Assembly (NCBI GenBank): GCA_965249175.1
Contig: OZ252227.1
Location: 5,270,001-5,334,000, forward strand
DNA length: 64,000 nucleotides
Reading direction: 5' to 3'
DNA from: CAZYFH01 sp965249175
GTDB lineage: Bacteria; Acidobacteriota; Vicinamibacteria; Vicinamibacterales; UBA8438
The position numbers and the translations under genes were made by a program. Positions 43,141 through 52,701 of this stretch are shown one piece after another. The stretch's first letter is position 1. Each line of letters opens with the position of its first letter. Below the pieces are notes generated by a model. It had not been told where the DNA came from. It ran no database searches and saw only the letters and a program-made list of their open reading frames with translations.

Positions 43141-44532
43141 TCATTGCGTCCATGTCGTTCTCAGGGCGTCCCGGTCAATCTCATCGCCCCGCAGATACAC
43201 CCCGGCGATCCGTTGGGTGTTCGTGATCTCGTCGAGCGGATTGGCGTCGAGCACTACAAAATCGGCGCTCTTGCCTGCCTCCAGCGTGCCGACGTGAACC
43301 AGCCCAAAGGCCTCCGCCGCCCGCTTCGTCGCCGCGACGATTGCCTCGGACGGCGTCATGCCGAAGCGGACAAAGAGCTCGAGCTCGAGGTGGTCGGCGT
43401 AGCCGAAGAAATCTCCGACGGCACCGGCGTCCGTTCCCAGGATGATGTGGTCCTTCAGCTTCTCGAAGTTTCGGACGATTCGCGCGGACCGCTCCTCGTC
43501 GGCCGCGGTTCTCTCGGCCAGCTCGGTGGGACTGTTCGTAGCTGCGTCGCGCAGATGCGTGATCACTCCAGGAGAAACCTGACCCTGAAAGAACGTGTCC
43601 TCGAACACGGGACGGCGATACGGCTCACGTTTTGTCACCATGCCAAGCGTCGGCACGATGAAGACATTCCGCTCTTCCAAGAGCGCGAGGTACTCCTCAT
43701 CCACATCGCGGTCGTAGGGCATGTGGATGAACCTCCTGGCGCCGGCACGCACCAACTGCTTGTGATCACTCAGTGTGGTCGCGTGGGCGATGACTCGAAT
43801 GTCCCGTACGTGGGCCTCATCGAGGATCGTCCGATAGATGTCGGGCCGTAGCTTGACCCGTGCGCCACGACGTTCGTCCCGCGCGTCCACCCAGATCTTC
43901 AGGATCTCGATGCCTTTTGCGGCCTCCATCTGGACAAGCGCTCGAGCCTCCTCTGCACTGGTGACATGATGCAGTCCCCACCAGCCGTTATCGGCAGTAA
44001 AGCGTGGGTTGGGGCCGCCACCCGGCGTACCCATCCCGGGGGAGACCAGATACCGTGCTCCTCCGACTTGCCCCAATCGTTGCTCCTGCTGGACTTGCAG
44101 CGCGACCTCTTCTTTGTCGCTCCCCGTCGAAATAATGGTGCCGACACCGTAGTACGCGTGACGGTGCAGATGATCGATCAGGTTGTCGCGCGTGAAGTTT
44201 TCAGATCCCCAGCTGGTGTAGCCTTCCCATCCGAGATGTGCATGCGTGTTCACCAACGCAGGCATCACGGTCTGACCCGATACATCCACGATCGCCGAGC
44301 CACGTGGGACGTCCACCTGGCCGGCCCTGCCAACCTCCACGATCAAGCCGTTCTGCACGACGAACGAGGCGTCTTCAACCGCCGTGCCATCGCCCACGAT
44401 GAGCCGTGCACCCGTGAACAGTCGCGCAGCGGTTGCGCCGTCTGCCCGCGCAGGCTCTGGTGGTGCAGTCGGCGCGGCACAAGCCGTCGTCACGAGCAGA
44501 AGGCACAACGGCAGGTCGGGAAGGTCTCGCAT
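43141..44532 (-). CDS. Amidohydrolase family lipoprotein
   Basis: 463 aa. Lipobox at LLVTTAC (Cys18). Amidohydrolase-fold metal ligands: H97 and H99 (LVNTHAHLGW), Lys212 in ILKIWVD (likely carboxylated), H250 (VIAHATT), H270 (FIHMPYD) and Asp368 (LGTDAG). This matches the imidazolonepropionase-like/prolidase group, which hydrolyse C-N bonds in cyclic amides or dipeptides; the substrate is unknown. Being lipid-anchored, it acts in the periplasm. It ends about 70 bases from the fragment at 42966-43068 and lies downstream of the barrel/lipoprotein pair. Confidence 0.9.
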   Translation of the reverse strand: MRDLPDLPLCLLLVTTACAAPTAPPEPARADGATAARLFTGARLIVGDGTAVEDASFVVQNGLIVEVGRAGQVDVPRGSAIVDVSGQTVMPALVNTHAHLGWEGYTSWGSENFTRDNLIDHLHRHAYYGVGTIISTGSDKEEVALQVQQEQRLGQVGGARYLVSPGMGTPGGGPNPRFTADNGWWGLHHVTSAEEARALVQMEAAKGIEILKIWVDARDERRGARVKLRPDIYRTILDEAHVRDIRVIAHATTLSDHKQLVRAGARRFIHMPYDRDVDEEYLALLEERNVFIVPTLGMVTKREPYRRPVFEDTFFQGQVSPGVITHLRDAATNSPTELAERTAADEERSARIVRNFEKLKDHIILGTDAGAVGDFFGYADHLELELFVRFGMTPSEAIVAATKRAAEAFGLVHVGTLEAGKSADFVVLDANPLDEITNTQRIAGVYLRGDEIDRDALRTTWTQ

Positions 44533-44563
44533 AAGGGGACTCGCTGATGCCGACGGACCCCGT

Positions 44564-47455
44564 CTAATACCGGAACAGATACGACAGCTTGGTGAAGAAC
44601 GCCCGGTTCGTCTGCTGGAACTCGCGGGTCTGAAACAGCGTGTTGTCGATCAGGTTGCCCTGCTGGTAGTGGTCGTCGTAGCCGACGAAGAACACGGTCC
44701 CCGCGTTCACCCGGTAGGTAAAGAGCAGGTTGGCCGCCAGCGCGCGGCTCAGCGTGTTGTACTCCACGATGTTCCGGAAGAGCAGGCGGTTCGTGAACTG
44801 ATAGGTGGTAAGGGCACGCAGGATCTTGACGTCGAAGATCTGGTCGCGCGTCACCGGGTCACGCAACCGGCTGGTGATGAGCGCGAGGTCGGCGTTCAGC
44901 CGCGACATCGGCCTGAGCGTCGCGAAGAGCGTCGCCGTGGCGCCGCGGCCCAGGAACGGTGCGTCGCCATAGAAGACCTGATCGCCCCAGCTCACGAACC
45001 CCCCGAGCGAGAACTTGCGGCTGGCGGTCAAGCCGGCTCCCACGTAGTAGTTGGTCTTGAAGAACTCGATGCCGCCGAACCGCTCCATATCGCGGTTGAC
45101 CGTGCCGATGCCCACCACGTTGCTCGACAGGACGCCGAGCACGCCGGCGCTGACCTGCTCGTCCTGCAGCAGGCCCTCGAAGTCGTAGTTCCGGCTGTAG
45201 CTGACGCGCGGTCCCCAGTTGATCAGCCAGTTCTGCGGCCACCAGCGATACGACGCGTTGGCCTGCGCGGTTCGCGTGTCGACGCGGCGCACGAATCCCG
45301 TGTCCGTCCGGAAGCCAGGGTCGACGCTGTCGATCGACGCCTGATAGCTCAGGTTTCGACTGTTGCTGTCGTACGCGAGGTGGGAGGTCGGTCCCGAACG
45401 CTCGGCGCCGGTCTCGTCGCGGTGCTGTGACCCCGCGTACTGGAAACTCACAGACGACGTGGGACTGAGCCTGAAGCGCCCGTCGACGCCGGCGACCCGA
45501 CTGTAACCGTCGAGGAATTCGCGGTCGGTGACGATGGCCCCGAGATAGGACTCCGAGTAGAGGTCATAGCGCGCCCGGCCGACGACCACCTGTGCCGTTT
45601 GCCCGAACCCGGGAGCCGTGGGATCGTCGAGCCGGCCCGGCCCCTCGTCGTTGGCGACAAGCACCCCGAGCGTCGTATTGCCCACCTTGCCCGTCAGCTT
45701 GGCCCCGTAGCGCGGGTCGGCGATCGTCCGCGTATGGACGAAGGTGACCTGGCCGGGCACCTGGAAAATCTCTTGCCCCTCTAGAAAAAACGGGCGCAGC
45801 TCGGGGAAGAACAGCGGGAACCGCTGGTTGACCTCGATCTGCGGGATATCCGACTCGATCTGGGAAAAATCGGGGTTGAAGGTTAAGTCGGCGGTCAGAT
45901 TCGGCGTGACCCCGTACTTGACGTTGAGGCCCCCCTCGGGGTCGGTGTCGTTGTCGACGAAGGTCCCGCTCGTGGCATCGAGCGACCCGAACTTGATGGC
46001 GGTGAACGTCGGCAGGAACTCCAGGTTCTTGCTGGTCGACAGGTCGGTCAACCCGTCGAGCACGCCCATCTGCGGCAGGAAGCCGGCGATGTCGCGGGAG
46101 ACCGGCGCCCACACGTCCGACTCGGTCTTGCCCGGAATCGAGCGGGTGATCTGAATCCCCCAGCGGTGCAGCTCACCCGGGCCACGTGTCGGATACCGCA
46201 GGCTCTTGAACGGGATCGCCATCTCCGCCGTCCACCCGTCGTCGACGAGCCGGCCGCCCGAGTCGAACAGGGCGTCCCAGGAGGTGTCGCCGAGCGGTGC
46301 CCCGCCGAAGGCGGACGCCATCGACGCACCCATCCCGCCGCGGGGCATGCTGCCCATGCTGCCGCCGCCGCTGCCGGGGGGCCTCCCGCCGCCACCGCCC
46401 CCCCCACCACCACCGCCGCCGCCGCCCCCACCAAGCCCTCGCGTCTGGGAGTCGAGCACCGCGTCGCTTTGCACACCGTAGCCGTTCACCGAGAAGACGT
46501 AGGCGCGCTGCTGATCGAGAAAGGGGTCGAGGTAGAGCGCAACCGTGTCGTCGCTGAAGGTCTGATCGCGATCCGACCGATTCGCGCGGATGAGCGTCGT
46601 GTCGGAGTAGTGGGCGCGTATCCCGACGTAGATGTGTTCGGTGTCGTAGGCCAGGTAGACCTCGGTCTCCTCGGTGGCAGGGGCGCCGTCGAGCGGCGCT
46701 TGCTGTACGAAATCGGTGATGAGGGTCGCGTCGCGCCAGACCGCGTCATCGAGCAAGCCGTCGATGCGTGGCGCCGACGTCGTGCGCGCCGGGCGCACGC
46801 TCGGGCGTCCCGTCAAGAAGCCGGCGCCGCTCGCGATGCCAAATCCACCTGCGCCGGTCCCGTCCGCGGTCGGCCCTTCCGCGGGATCCGGAATCACGAT
46901 GCCATCCGTGACGTCGCTCGGCGCGCGCGCCACTGGCGATCCAACAGCACGCTCGGCGGTTCCCGCTAGAGGTGCCGCCGCGCCGGTCCTATCGAGGTTG
47001 CTCATCAGCTCCGCGACGATGCGATCCTGCAGGATGAAGATGTCGTCGACCGCCCCGTCAACCCGAATCGCGTGCCGCACCGCTCCGGTTGCCACGTCCA
47101 CGAGCTGCGCCGTGATCCGCAGCCGGTCCCCTAGTCGCTGGTAGCCGCCGACCACTGCCCATGGCGCACTGGTCCGGCTGTCGTCGGATCCGAGCACCGA
47201 CATCCCCTGCGCGCTCAGATCGGCCGCAACGGTCGCGGCGATTCCGTCGCCGAGCCAGTCATCGGCCGGATCCCGCGAGATGTTGGTAAATGGCCCGACC
47301 GTGATGGCCGGCCAGCGGTCGTCGCTGGCCGCCTGAGTGCGCGTCCCCGCCGGCTCAGGGGCGACCGCCTGACGGCCAGCCCCGACCGCGGCAGCGTGGG
47401 AGACGACACTGACGACGAGCACCGACGCGGCGACGAATCGATGTCGGCGGCTCAC
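44564..47455 (-). CDS. DUF5916 outer-membrane barrel protein with TolB-like and CBM9-like domains
   Basis: 963 aa, the full-length paralogue of the gene cut by the left window edge. Signal from GTG at 47455 (MSRRHRFVAASVLVVSVVSHAAA). TolB-like domain (ITVGPFTNIS), CBM9-like domain from about residue 228 (RIDGLLDDAVWRDATLITDF), a long glycine run then SGGG linker (about 340-365), and the DUF5916 barrel with GQIFQVPGQVTF-type segments, ending in aromatic residue (SYLFRY), as outer-membrane barrels do. The start is two bases after the stop of the lipoprotein gene, so they form a pair; a longer frame to 47536 overlaps that gene. Confidence 0.92.
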   Translation of the reverse strand: MSRRHRFVAASVLVVSVVSHAAAVGAGRQAVAPEPAGTRTQAASDDRWPAITVGPFTNISRDPADDWLGDGIAATVAADLSAQGMSVLGSDDSRTSAPWAVVGGYQRLGDRLRITAQLVDVATGAVRHAIRVDGAVDDIFILQDRIVAELMSNLDRTGAAAPLAGTAERAVGSPVARAPSDVTDGIVIPDPAEGPTADGTGAGGFGIASGAGFLTGRPSVRPARTTSAPRIDGLLDDAVWRDATLITDFVQQAPLDGAPATEETEVYLAYDTEHIYVGIRAHYSDTTLIRANRSDRDQTFSDDTVALYLDPFLDQQRAYVFSVNGYGVQSDAVLDSQTRGLGGGGGGGGGGGGGGGGRPPGSGGGSMGSMPRGGMGASMASAFGGAPLGDTSWDALFDSGGRLVDDGWTAEMAIPFKSLRYPTRGPGELHRWGIQITRSIPGKTESDVWAPVSRDIAGFLPQMGVLDGLTDLSTSKNLEFLPTFTAIKFGSLDATSGTFVDNDTDPEGGLNVKYGVTPNLTADLTFNPDFSQIESDIPQIEVNQRFPLFFPELRPFFLEGQEIFQVPGQVTFVHTRTIADPRYGAKLTGKVGNTTLGVLVANDEGPGRLDDPTAPGFGQTAQVVVGRARYDLYSESYLGAIVTDREFLDGYSRVAGVDGRFRLSPTSSVSFQYAGSQHRDETGAERSGPTSHLAYDSNSRNLSYQASIDSVDPGFRTDTGFVRRVDTRTAQANASYRWWPQNWLINWGPRVSYSRNYDFEGLLQDEQVSAGVLGVLSSNVVGIGTVNRDMERFGGIEFFKTNYYVGAGLTASRKFSLGGFVSWGDQVFYGDAPFLGRGATATLFATLRPMSRLNADLALITSRLRDPVTRDQIFDVKILRALTTYQFTNRLLFRNIVEYNTLSRALAANLLFTYRVNAGTVFFVGYDDHYQQGNLIDNTLFQTREFQQTNRAFFTKLSYLFRY

Positions 47456-47457
47456 CG

Positions 47458-49551
47458 CTACTTCGCCAGCGGGTCGGGGCGGATCTGGAACTTCACGGCC
47501 TTCTGCCGGGTACCGGGGCCACCCTCGAGATGCCACGCCGCATAGTTGGAGTAGCTCGACCAGAGCCCCTTCCCTTTCCAGCCGGTCGTCGGGTCATCGA
47601 TCCGACCGACCGACGAACGCGAGAAGAAGCCCATCGGATACGGGATGCGTAGCGTCACGAACTCACCCGTGGCTTGCACGAACACCTCGAGCGAGTCGGT
47701 GTTGACTACGCCGTACACCGGCGTCTCTGGGCCGAGACCCAGCACATCGTGATGGTCGATCTGGGTCAGGTAGCTTTCGTCGGAGTTGATCGGGAAGGGC
47801 GTGCCATCGAACGTCGGCTTCTCCATCCGATGGAAGGTCCACCCTTCGGGACAGCTCTGTCCGGTGGCCTCCGGCCCGTTCGTGACCGAGCACCGGCTGT
47901 GATCGAACGAGGCAAAGTGTCCGCTGCCCCGCCAGTCCTGCCAGACAATCCCGTCGCCCGTGATGTGCAGGCCACCGCTCCCGTACGGCGGCGGATCCTG
48001 AATGCTGGGCGGCGGCATGTAGACCTCTGCGATACACGATTCCGGGGGGTCGTCGCCCAGCTCGAGTCGCACCAGCGTGTTGTCCGTCGGTCCGTTGTCG
48101 GAGCACCAGACACTGCCGTCCGCGGCGTTCACCGCCGGCGAGTAGCACCCATACGCGATGCGATGATCTCGTGCCGGATCGACCGGCTCGTCGGGCTCGG
48201 TCCACCCGGGCGAGATCACGCCGTCGCCGTTCGTGTCGATGACGGTCGGGCACCACCCCTGGGCCGCCTCGGCGTCCGACGTCTCGTCCCAGACCTCGGT
48301 GTCGATCCACCCCACGCCCTCGCGGAACCCGTAATAGAACAGCTCGTCGTGCCCTAGCTGGTTGTGGTCCGCCGAGAAACAGGTATCGAGCTCGCTGAAC
48401 GCCTCGGTCTCCGGGTCGTACATGAACACCTGGCGCGTGCCCCGCGGCACCGGGAAGTAGTCCGCGAACCGGTTGGACGCGTCGGTGCAAAACGCCGGCT
48501 GCTGGTCCGCGCCCCGGACCCGGCCTGTGAGCCAGACACGCCCGCCCCCATCCATCGCCACGCTCCGCGGATCCGACCGCCGCGCCCAGATCGGTTCGTC
48601 GCCGTAGTACGGCGATGTGGGCGTGTCGCTCAGGATCTCCGGGGCGTTCGACGGAATGTGAATCACGTCAGCGCTGTGCGCGACGGGGTCGACCACGGCG
48701 AGGATGTCGCTCGGCTGTACCACGCCGTAGACGAGCCCGTTCGCGTTCATCGTCGCGTCACGCACGTCGGACGGCGTACTGTCGGTCCGGCCGTCGTGCT
48801 CGGTCCCCCAGTCCCATAGGGTAACGACGACGCTGCGCTCGACACCCCGCGGCCGCGGCGGCACCTGGCTCGGCGCGGCGCCGGACGCGATCCGGTCGGT
48901 CCAATTCGCGAACATCTCCCGCTGCGGCCCCAGCCGGCGATACATGCCGTTCATCCCGGCGCCCATCGGCCCCATCGTCACGCGCCGGTCCCACGCATCC
49001 AGATGCGAGTCGGACTCGCTCAGAAGGCCGCCCGGGATCTCCCGCGTCGCCCTGTTCCCGACTTGATGGCAGTTGAGGCAGCCGGTGACGGCGCTGCCAA
49101 GCGCCTGTTGCGAATGCTCACCATCGGGCAGCTCCATCATCGATAGCCACCATGCCGCGGGGTAGACCTCGGCGGCCGCCACCGCATCGGGTGCGACGAC
49201 GGCGTCGAGATCGAGCAGTTGCCCCGGCATGCCCGTCACCCGGGCGGAGTCGACTAACCCGTAGCCGCGCACCCAGACCTGGTAGCTCGCCTCCGGCAGG
49301 TCGGGCAACACGTAGCGTCCCTCGTCGTCGGTCGCGACGATGCGGGTAAACCGCGTCGGCAGATCGGTCGTCTCCGCGATCACCCACACGCCGGCTTCAG
49401 GGCCGGCCGCGCTGGTGACGACGCCCCCGATGTCGTCGGAGTCAATCTCGATGCCTGTCGGGATGTTCGCCATCTCGTCGCAGCTCACGAGCGTGGCGAT
49501 CGCACCGGCCGTTCCAACCGCGATGAGCGTCGATCTGATCCGTGCGTTCAT
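47458..49551 (-). CDS. Lipoprotein with carboxypeptidase-regulatory-like domain, CxxCH haem site and beta-propeller
   Basis: 697 aa. Lipobox LVSC (Cys24). A carboxypeptidase-regulatory-like beta domain (about 40-120: GVVTSAAGPEAGVWV, GRYVLPDLPEASYQVWVRGY) is followed by a haem-binding CLNCH (C158-C161-H162), and then a long beta-propeller-like region with Trp/Tyr-rich repeats resembling virginiamycin-B-lyase-type propellers. The combination suggests an exported redox or binding protein partnered with the DUF5916 barrel gene directly downstream. A 3' fragment of a paralogue lies at 42966-43068. Role is inferred from domains only. Confidence 0.82.
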   Translation of the reverse strand: MNARIRSTLIAVGTAGAIATLVSCDEMANIPTGIEIDSDDIGGVVTSAAGPEAGVWVIAETTDLPTRFTRIVATDDEGRYVLPDLPEASYQVWVRGYGLVDSARVTGMPGQLLDLDAVVAPDAVAAAEVYPAAWWLSMMELPDGEHSQQALGSAVTGCLNCHQVGNRATREIPGGLLSESDSHLDAWDRRVTMGPMGAGMNGMYRRLGPQREMFANWTDRIASGAAPSQVPPRPRGVERSVVVTLWDWGTEHDGRTDSTPSDVRDATMNANGLVYGVVQPSDILAVVDPVAHSADVIHIPSNAPEILSDTPTSPYYGDEPIWARRSDPRSVAMDGGGRVWLTGRVRGADQQPAFCTDASNRFADYFPVPRGTRQVFMYDPETEAFSELDTCFSADHNQLGHDELFYYGFREGVGWIDTEVWDETSDAEAAQGWCPTVIDTNGDGVISPGWTEPDEPVDPARDHRIAYGCYSPAVNAADGSVWCSDNGPTDNTLVRLELGDDPPESCIAEVYMPPPSIQDPPPYGSGGLHITGDGIVWQDWRGSGHFASFDHSRCSVTNGPEATGQSCPEGWTFHRMEKPTFDGTPFPINSDESYLTQIDHHDVLGLGPETPVYGVVNTDSLEVFVQATGEFVTLRIPYPMGFFSRSSVGRIDDPTTGWKGKGLWSSYSNYAAWHLEGGPGTRQKAVKFQIRPDPLAK

Positions 49552-49606
49552 GCGCCCGCCTCCTCTGTATCGTGATTCCGCGGTGTTGGGCGTCCTGCCG
49601 CGCTGT

Positions 49607-49770
49607 TAGGAGCCCGTGGTGAAAGCGCCGCTGCATTCGGCCGGCGATGCATCCCGCCTGGGCTGCGCCGCTCATCGGTCAAATACTCCCGGTATTCTCC
49701 CTCTTCGCGACTTGCCAGCCGGGCGCCTCGCCGTCCTCGGTGCGACGCGGACTTCCACCACGGGCTCCTA
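49607..49770. mobile_element. 164-bp element with 19-bp terminal inverted repeats (MITE-like)
   Basis: Left end TAGGAGCCCGTGGTGAAAG (49607-49625); right end is its inverted copy with one mismatch (49752-49770). No coding capacity. An internal hairpin AATAC-TCCCG-GTATT lies within. The right end begins exactly with the stop codon of the epoxide-hydrolase-like gene. A solo left-end copy lies at 29328. It resembles a miniature inverted-repeat element; no target duplication is obvious. Confidence 0.68.
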
Positions 49771-51048
49771 TCGAAGGTCCTGAAAGAACGTGCGGAGATC
49801 CGCGACCAGCAGCTCGGGCTGCTCCATGGCCGCGAAGTGCCCGCCGCGTGGCATCTCGGTCCAATGGACGAGGTTGTAGCTCGCCTCGGCCCATTTCCTG
49901 GGCGCGATGAACAGCTCGTACGGGAAGATCGCGGCGCCTGTCGGCACCTCGATGCGACCCAGCGCCCGCGAGGCAGCGGCGTTGCCGCTCTCGTAGTAGA
50001 GACGGGCCGAGGACGTGGCCGTCTCGGTCACCCAGTAGATCATGATGTTGGTGAGTAGCTCGTCCTTCGTGAAAATAGACTCTGGGTCCCCATTGCAGTC
50101 GCACCAGGCACGGAACTTCTCGACGATCCAGGCCGCCTGGCCCACCGGCGAGTCGTTCAGGCCGTAGCCGACCGTCTGCGGTTTCGTTCCCTGGATTTGC
50201 GCGTAGCCGTTCTCGTCCGTGGTGTAGAACGCCTGGCGCGCCTGTGACCGCTCCAACTCTTCGGGCGGCACCCCGGCCGTCGGGTCTTCCAAATCCGGCG
50301 GTGGACCGGCGACGACCATGTTGATGTGCAGCCCGGCCACCACGTCCGCATGGTTGAAGGCGTGCCACTGGCTGACGATGCTGCCCCAGTCACCGCCCTG
50401 CACCCCGTACCGGTCATAGCCGAGCCGAGCCATCAGCTTGGCGTTCGTGTTGGCGATCTGCTCCGGCCCGAAGCCCGGCTCGCGCGGTTTGTCCGAGAAG
50501 CCATACCCGGGCATCGACGCCGCGACGACATGGAAGGCATCCTCGGCCTGGCCGCCGTGCGCCACGGGATCGGTCAGCGGGCCGATGATCTTCATGAATT
50601 CCACGATGGAACCCGGCCACCCGTGCGTAATGATGATCGGGAGCGCGTCGGCCTCCGGCGAGCGCTGGTGGATGAAGTGGATGTCGAGCCCGTCGATTAC
50701 CGTCTTGTACTGGTCGAACTCATTCAGGCGCGCCTCTTGCGCCCGCCAGTCGAACCCGTCGCGCCAGTAGCTGATGAGATCACGGACATACCCCAGCTCG
50801 GCGCCGTAGTCCCAGCCGACACCATCGAGCTGGTCCGGCAGCCGGGCATTGTCGAGCCGCACCTGGAGGTCTTCGAGCACGGGGTCCGGCACGGCGATCG
50901 TGTACGGACGCACCGCCGTCGGATCGACCGGCGTCTCGGTCGCGGCGTCCATCTCGGGCTCTTCCATCGACCCGCCCGACTCGCTCGCGGGCGCTCCGCA
51001 CCCGATCGTCACCGAGAGGGACATCGCCAGCATTACTCGTCTCACCAC
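49768..51048 (-). CDS. Epoxide-hydrolase family (alpha/beta hydrolase) lipoprotein
   Basis: 426 aa. Lipobox TIGC (Cys17). An N-terminal EHN-type segment (YTIAVPDPVLEDLQVRLDNAR) is followed by the alpha/beta hydrolase core: oxyanion HGWPGS (142-147), nucleophile Asp220 in VQGGDWGS and His404 in GGHFAA; the pattern is that of epoxide hydrolases rather than esterases. Substrate unknown; most family members are cytosolic, so lipid anchoring is unusual. The GTG at 51048 has AGGAGA upstream. The stop codon is part of the TIR element's right end. Confidence 0.85.
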   Translation of the reverse strand: MVRRVMLAMSLSVTIGCGAPASESGGSMEEPEMDAATETPVDPTAVRPYTIAVPDPVLEDLQVRLDNARLPDQLDGVGWDYGAELGYVRDLISYWRDGFDWRAQEARLNEFDQYKTVIDGLDIHFIHQRSPEADALPIIITHGWPGSIVEFMKIIGPLTDPVAHGGQAEDAFHVVAASMPGYGFSDKPREPGFGPEQIANTNAKLMARLGYDRYGVQGGDWGSIVSQWHAFNHADVVAGLHINMVVAGPPPDLEDPTAGVPPEELERSQARQAFYTTDENGYAQIQGTKPQTVGYGLNDSPVGQAAWIVEKFRAWCDCNGDPESIFTKDELLTNIMIYWVTETATSSARLYYESGNAAASRALGRIEVPTGAAIFPYELFIAPRKWAEASYNLVHWTEMPRGGHFAAMEQPELLVADLRTFFQDLR

Positions 51049-51194
51049 GTCTCTCCTTGCCTGGTGGGCCCCGCCGCATGCCCATGACAGAGCGGCGAGC
51101 GCATCGCCGCTGCAGGGTGATCCTATACGGAACCGGGAGACCTGGCGGCTGCTGGGCCCAACGGCTGTCGCCCGGAATATTTGAGGATTCTGTA

Positions 51195-51223
51195 TTGAAA
51201 ACCCTCCCCGACCCGATTAGGAT
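51195..51223 (+). promoter_or_regulatory. Sigma70-like promoter of the haem/copper protein operon
   Basis: TTGAAA (51195-51200) and TAGGAT (51218-51223) are separated by exactly 17 bases. Transcript would start near 51230 and carry the GAGGAGG ribosome site (51249-51255) of the gene at 51265. Prediction only. Confidence 0.5.
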
Positions 51224-51264
51224 CATGGTCAATCTATAGGTATGCCGGCCGAGGAGGCTTCCAG

Positions 51265-52701
51265 ATGATGACGTCCAGCGCTAATCCAGTTTCGTTGGTG
51301 TTGCGGGTCTTGCTCGCGGTCACGGTCGCCGCGGTGACCTTCGTCGCTCCGGCCGCCGCAGAGGCGCCCGAGGCGGACGTGACCTATACAAAGGACATCG
51401 CCCCGATTCTCCAGCGGAGCTGCCAGCAGTGCCACCGCCCCGAGTCAGTGGCGCCGATGTCGCTCCTCACCTACGAGCAGACGCGTCCCTGGGCGCGGGC
51501 GATGAAGTACCGGACCGACCGCGTCGGTAAGCCGGACGTCATGCCGCCCTGGTATATCGAGAAGGACATCGGCATTCAGGAGTACAAAGGCGACTTCTCA
51601 TTGAGTCGCGACGAGATCGACAAGATCGCGACGTGGGCGGACAACGGTGCGCCGCGCGGTGACCCCGCCGACCTCCCTCCTACGATCGAATATACCGACA
51701 CCTCGAGCTGGCAGATTGGCGCGCCCGACCTGGTGCTCACGTCTCCGGAGGTCGAGATCGCGGCGACCGCACCCGACTGGTGGGGTCCGATGGGCGAGGT
51801 CGAGACCGGTCTGACGGAGGACCGCTACGTCGCGGCGATCGAGATGCGCGAGGTGAATAGCACCGACGGCGAGCCGGAACGCGACACGATCGGTGGTCTG
51901 TACGTCATCCACCACGCGCTCATGACACCGGTCGGCCCGGACGGCGTCCCGGTGGCGTCGGCGGGGTTCTGGCCGGTCCATGAAGTGGGCCGCAATCCGG
52001 ACATCTTCCATCCCGACTCCGGCAAGCTACTGAAGGCCGGGTCGAAGGTCCTCTTTCCGTCATCGCACATCCACTCGAACGGACGCCACACGCGCGCGCA
52101 TCTGGAAATCGGCTTCAAGTTCCATCCGAAGGGCTACGAGCCGGAGCGGACCGTGCAGATCATCGGCCCAGCGACGCTCGATCTCGACATCAAGCCGATG
52201 GAGGCCGACCAGAAGTTCGAGGCGTTCAGCACGCTGATGGAGCACACGAAGATGACGGTGTACGAGCCGCACATGCACGCCGCCGGTGTGCGGATGTGCC
52301 TCGACGCGATCTTCGAGAACACGGTCGAGACCTTGAGTTGCTCCGGCTACAACCACAGCTGGGTGCGCGTTTACACCTACGAGGATCACGTGGCGCCGCT
52401 GCTCCCGAAGGGGACCATCCTGCGTATCACCGGCTACTTCGACAACACGCCGACCAACCCGAACGTCTCCGACCCGCGGAATTGGTCAGGGCTGGGTCAC
52501 CGCTCGATCGACAACATGATGATCAACATCGGGCAGGCGGTCTTCATGGACGACGAGGAGTTCGCGCAGGAGGTCGCCTTGCGACGGGAGCAACTGGATC
52601 TCGCTCCCGGCGAAACCGTGACCGGCTGCCCCCTCTGCGGCTACAGCGAGATGCCGGCGCTCTCGGTGGCCACGGACGATAACAACGACGAGGGTCAGTA
52701 A
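51265..52701 (+). CDS. Secreted haem protein with copper-monooxygenase-like (PHM-like) C-terminal region
   Basis: 478 aa. Signal peptide to about residue 33; haem site CQQCH at C53-C56-H57 in a short N-terminal cytochrome domain (YTKDIAPILQRSCQQCH). The C-terminal half carries histidine patterns of ascorbate-dependent copper monooxygenases: VIHHALMTPV, SSHIHSNGRH, EPHMHAAGVRM and HSWVRVYTYEDH, with KGTILRITGYFDNTPTNPN typical of the second PHM subdomain. A C-terminal CPLCGY pair is unusual. Activity is possible but unproven; catalytically inactive relatives exist. GAGGAGG is eight bases before the ATG. Confidence 0.85.
   Translation: MMTSSANPVSLVLRVLLAVTVAAVTFVAPAAAEAPEADVTYTKDIAPILQRSCQQCHRPESVAPMSLLTYEQTRPWARAMKYRTDRVGKPDVMPPWYIEKDIGIQEYKGDFSLSRDEIDKIATWADNGAPRGDPADLPPTIEYTDTSSWQIGAPDLVLTSPEVEIAATAPDWWGPMGEVETGLTEDRYVAAIEMREVNSTDGEPERDTIGGLYVIHHALMTPVGPDGVPVASAGFWPVHEVGRNPDIFHPDSGKLLKAGSKVLFPSSHIHSNGRHTRAHLEIGFKFHPKGYEPERTVQIIGPATLDLDIKPMEADQKFEAFSTLMEHTKMTVYEPHMHAAGVRMCLDAIFENTVETLSCSGYNHSWVRVYTYEDHVAPLLPKGTILRITGYFDNTPTNPNVSDPRNWSGLGHRSIDNMMINIGQAVFMDDEEFAQEVALRREQLDLAPGETVTGCPLCGYSEMPALSVATDDNNDEGQ

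Noticed and set aside
46380..46440. Plus-strand proline-rich frame opposite the glycine run
   Set aside because: Antisense of a simple repeat in a well-supported barrel gene; no start or domain support.
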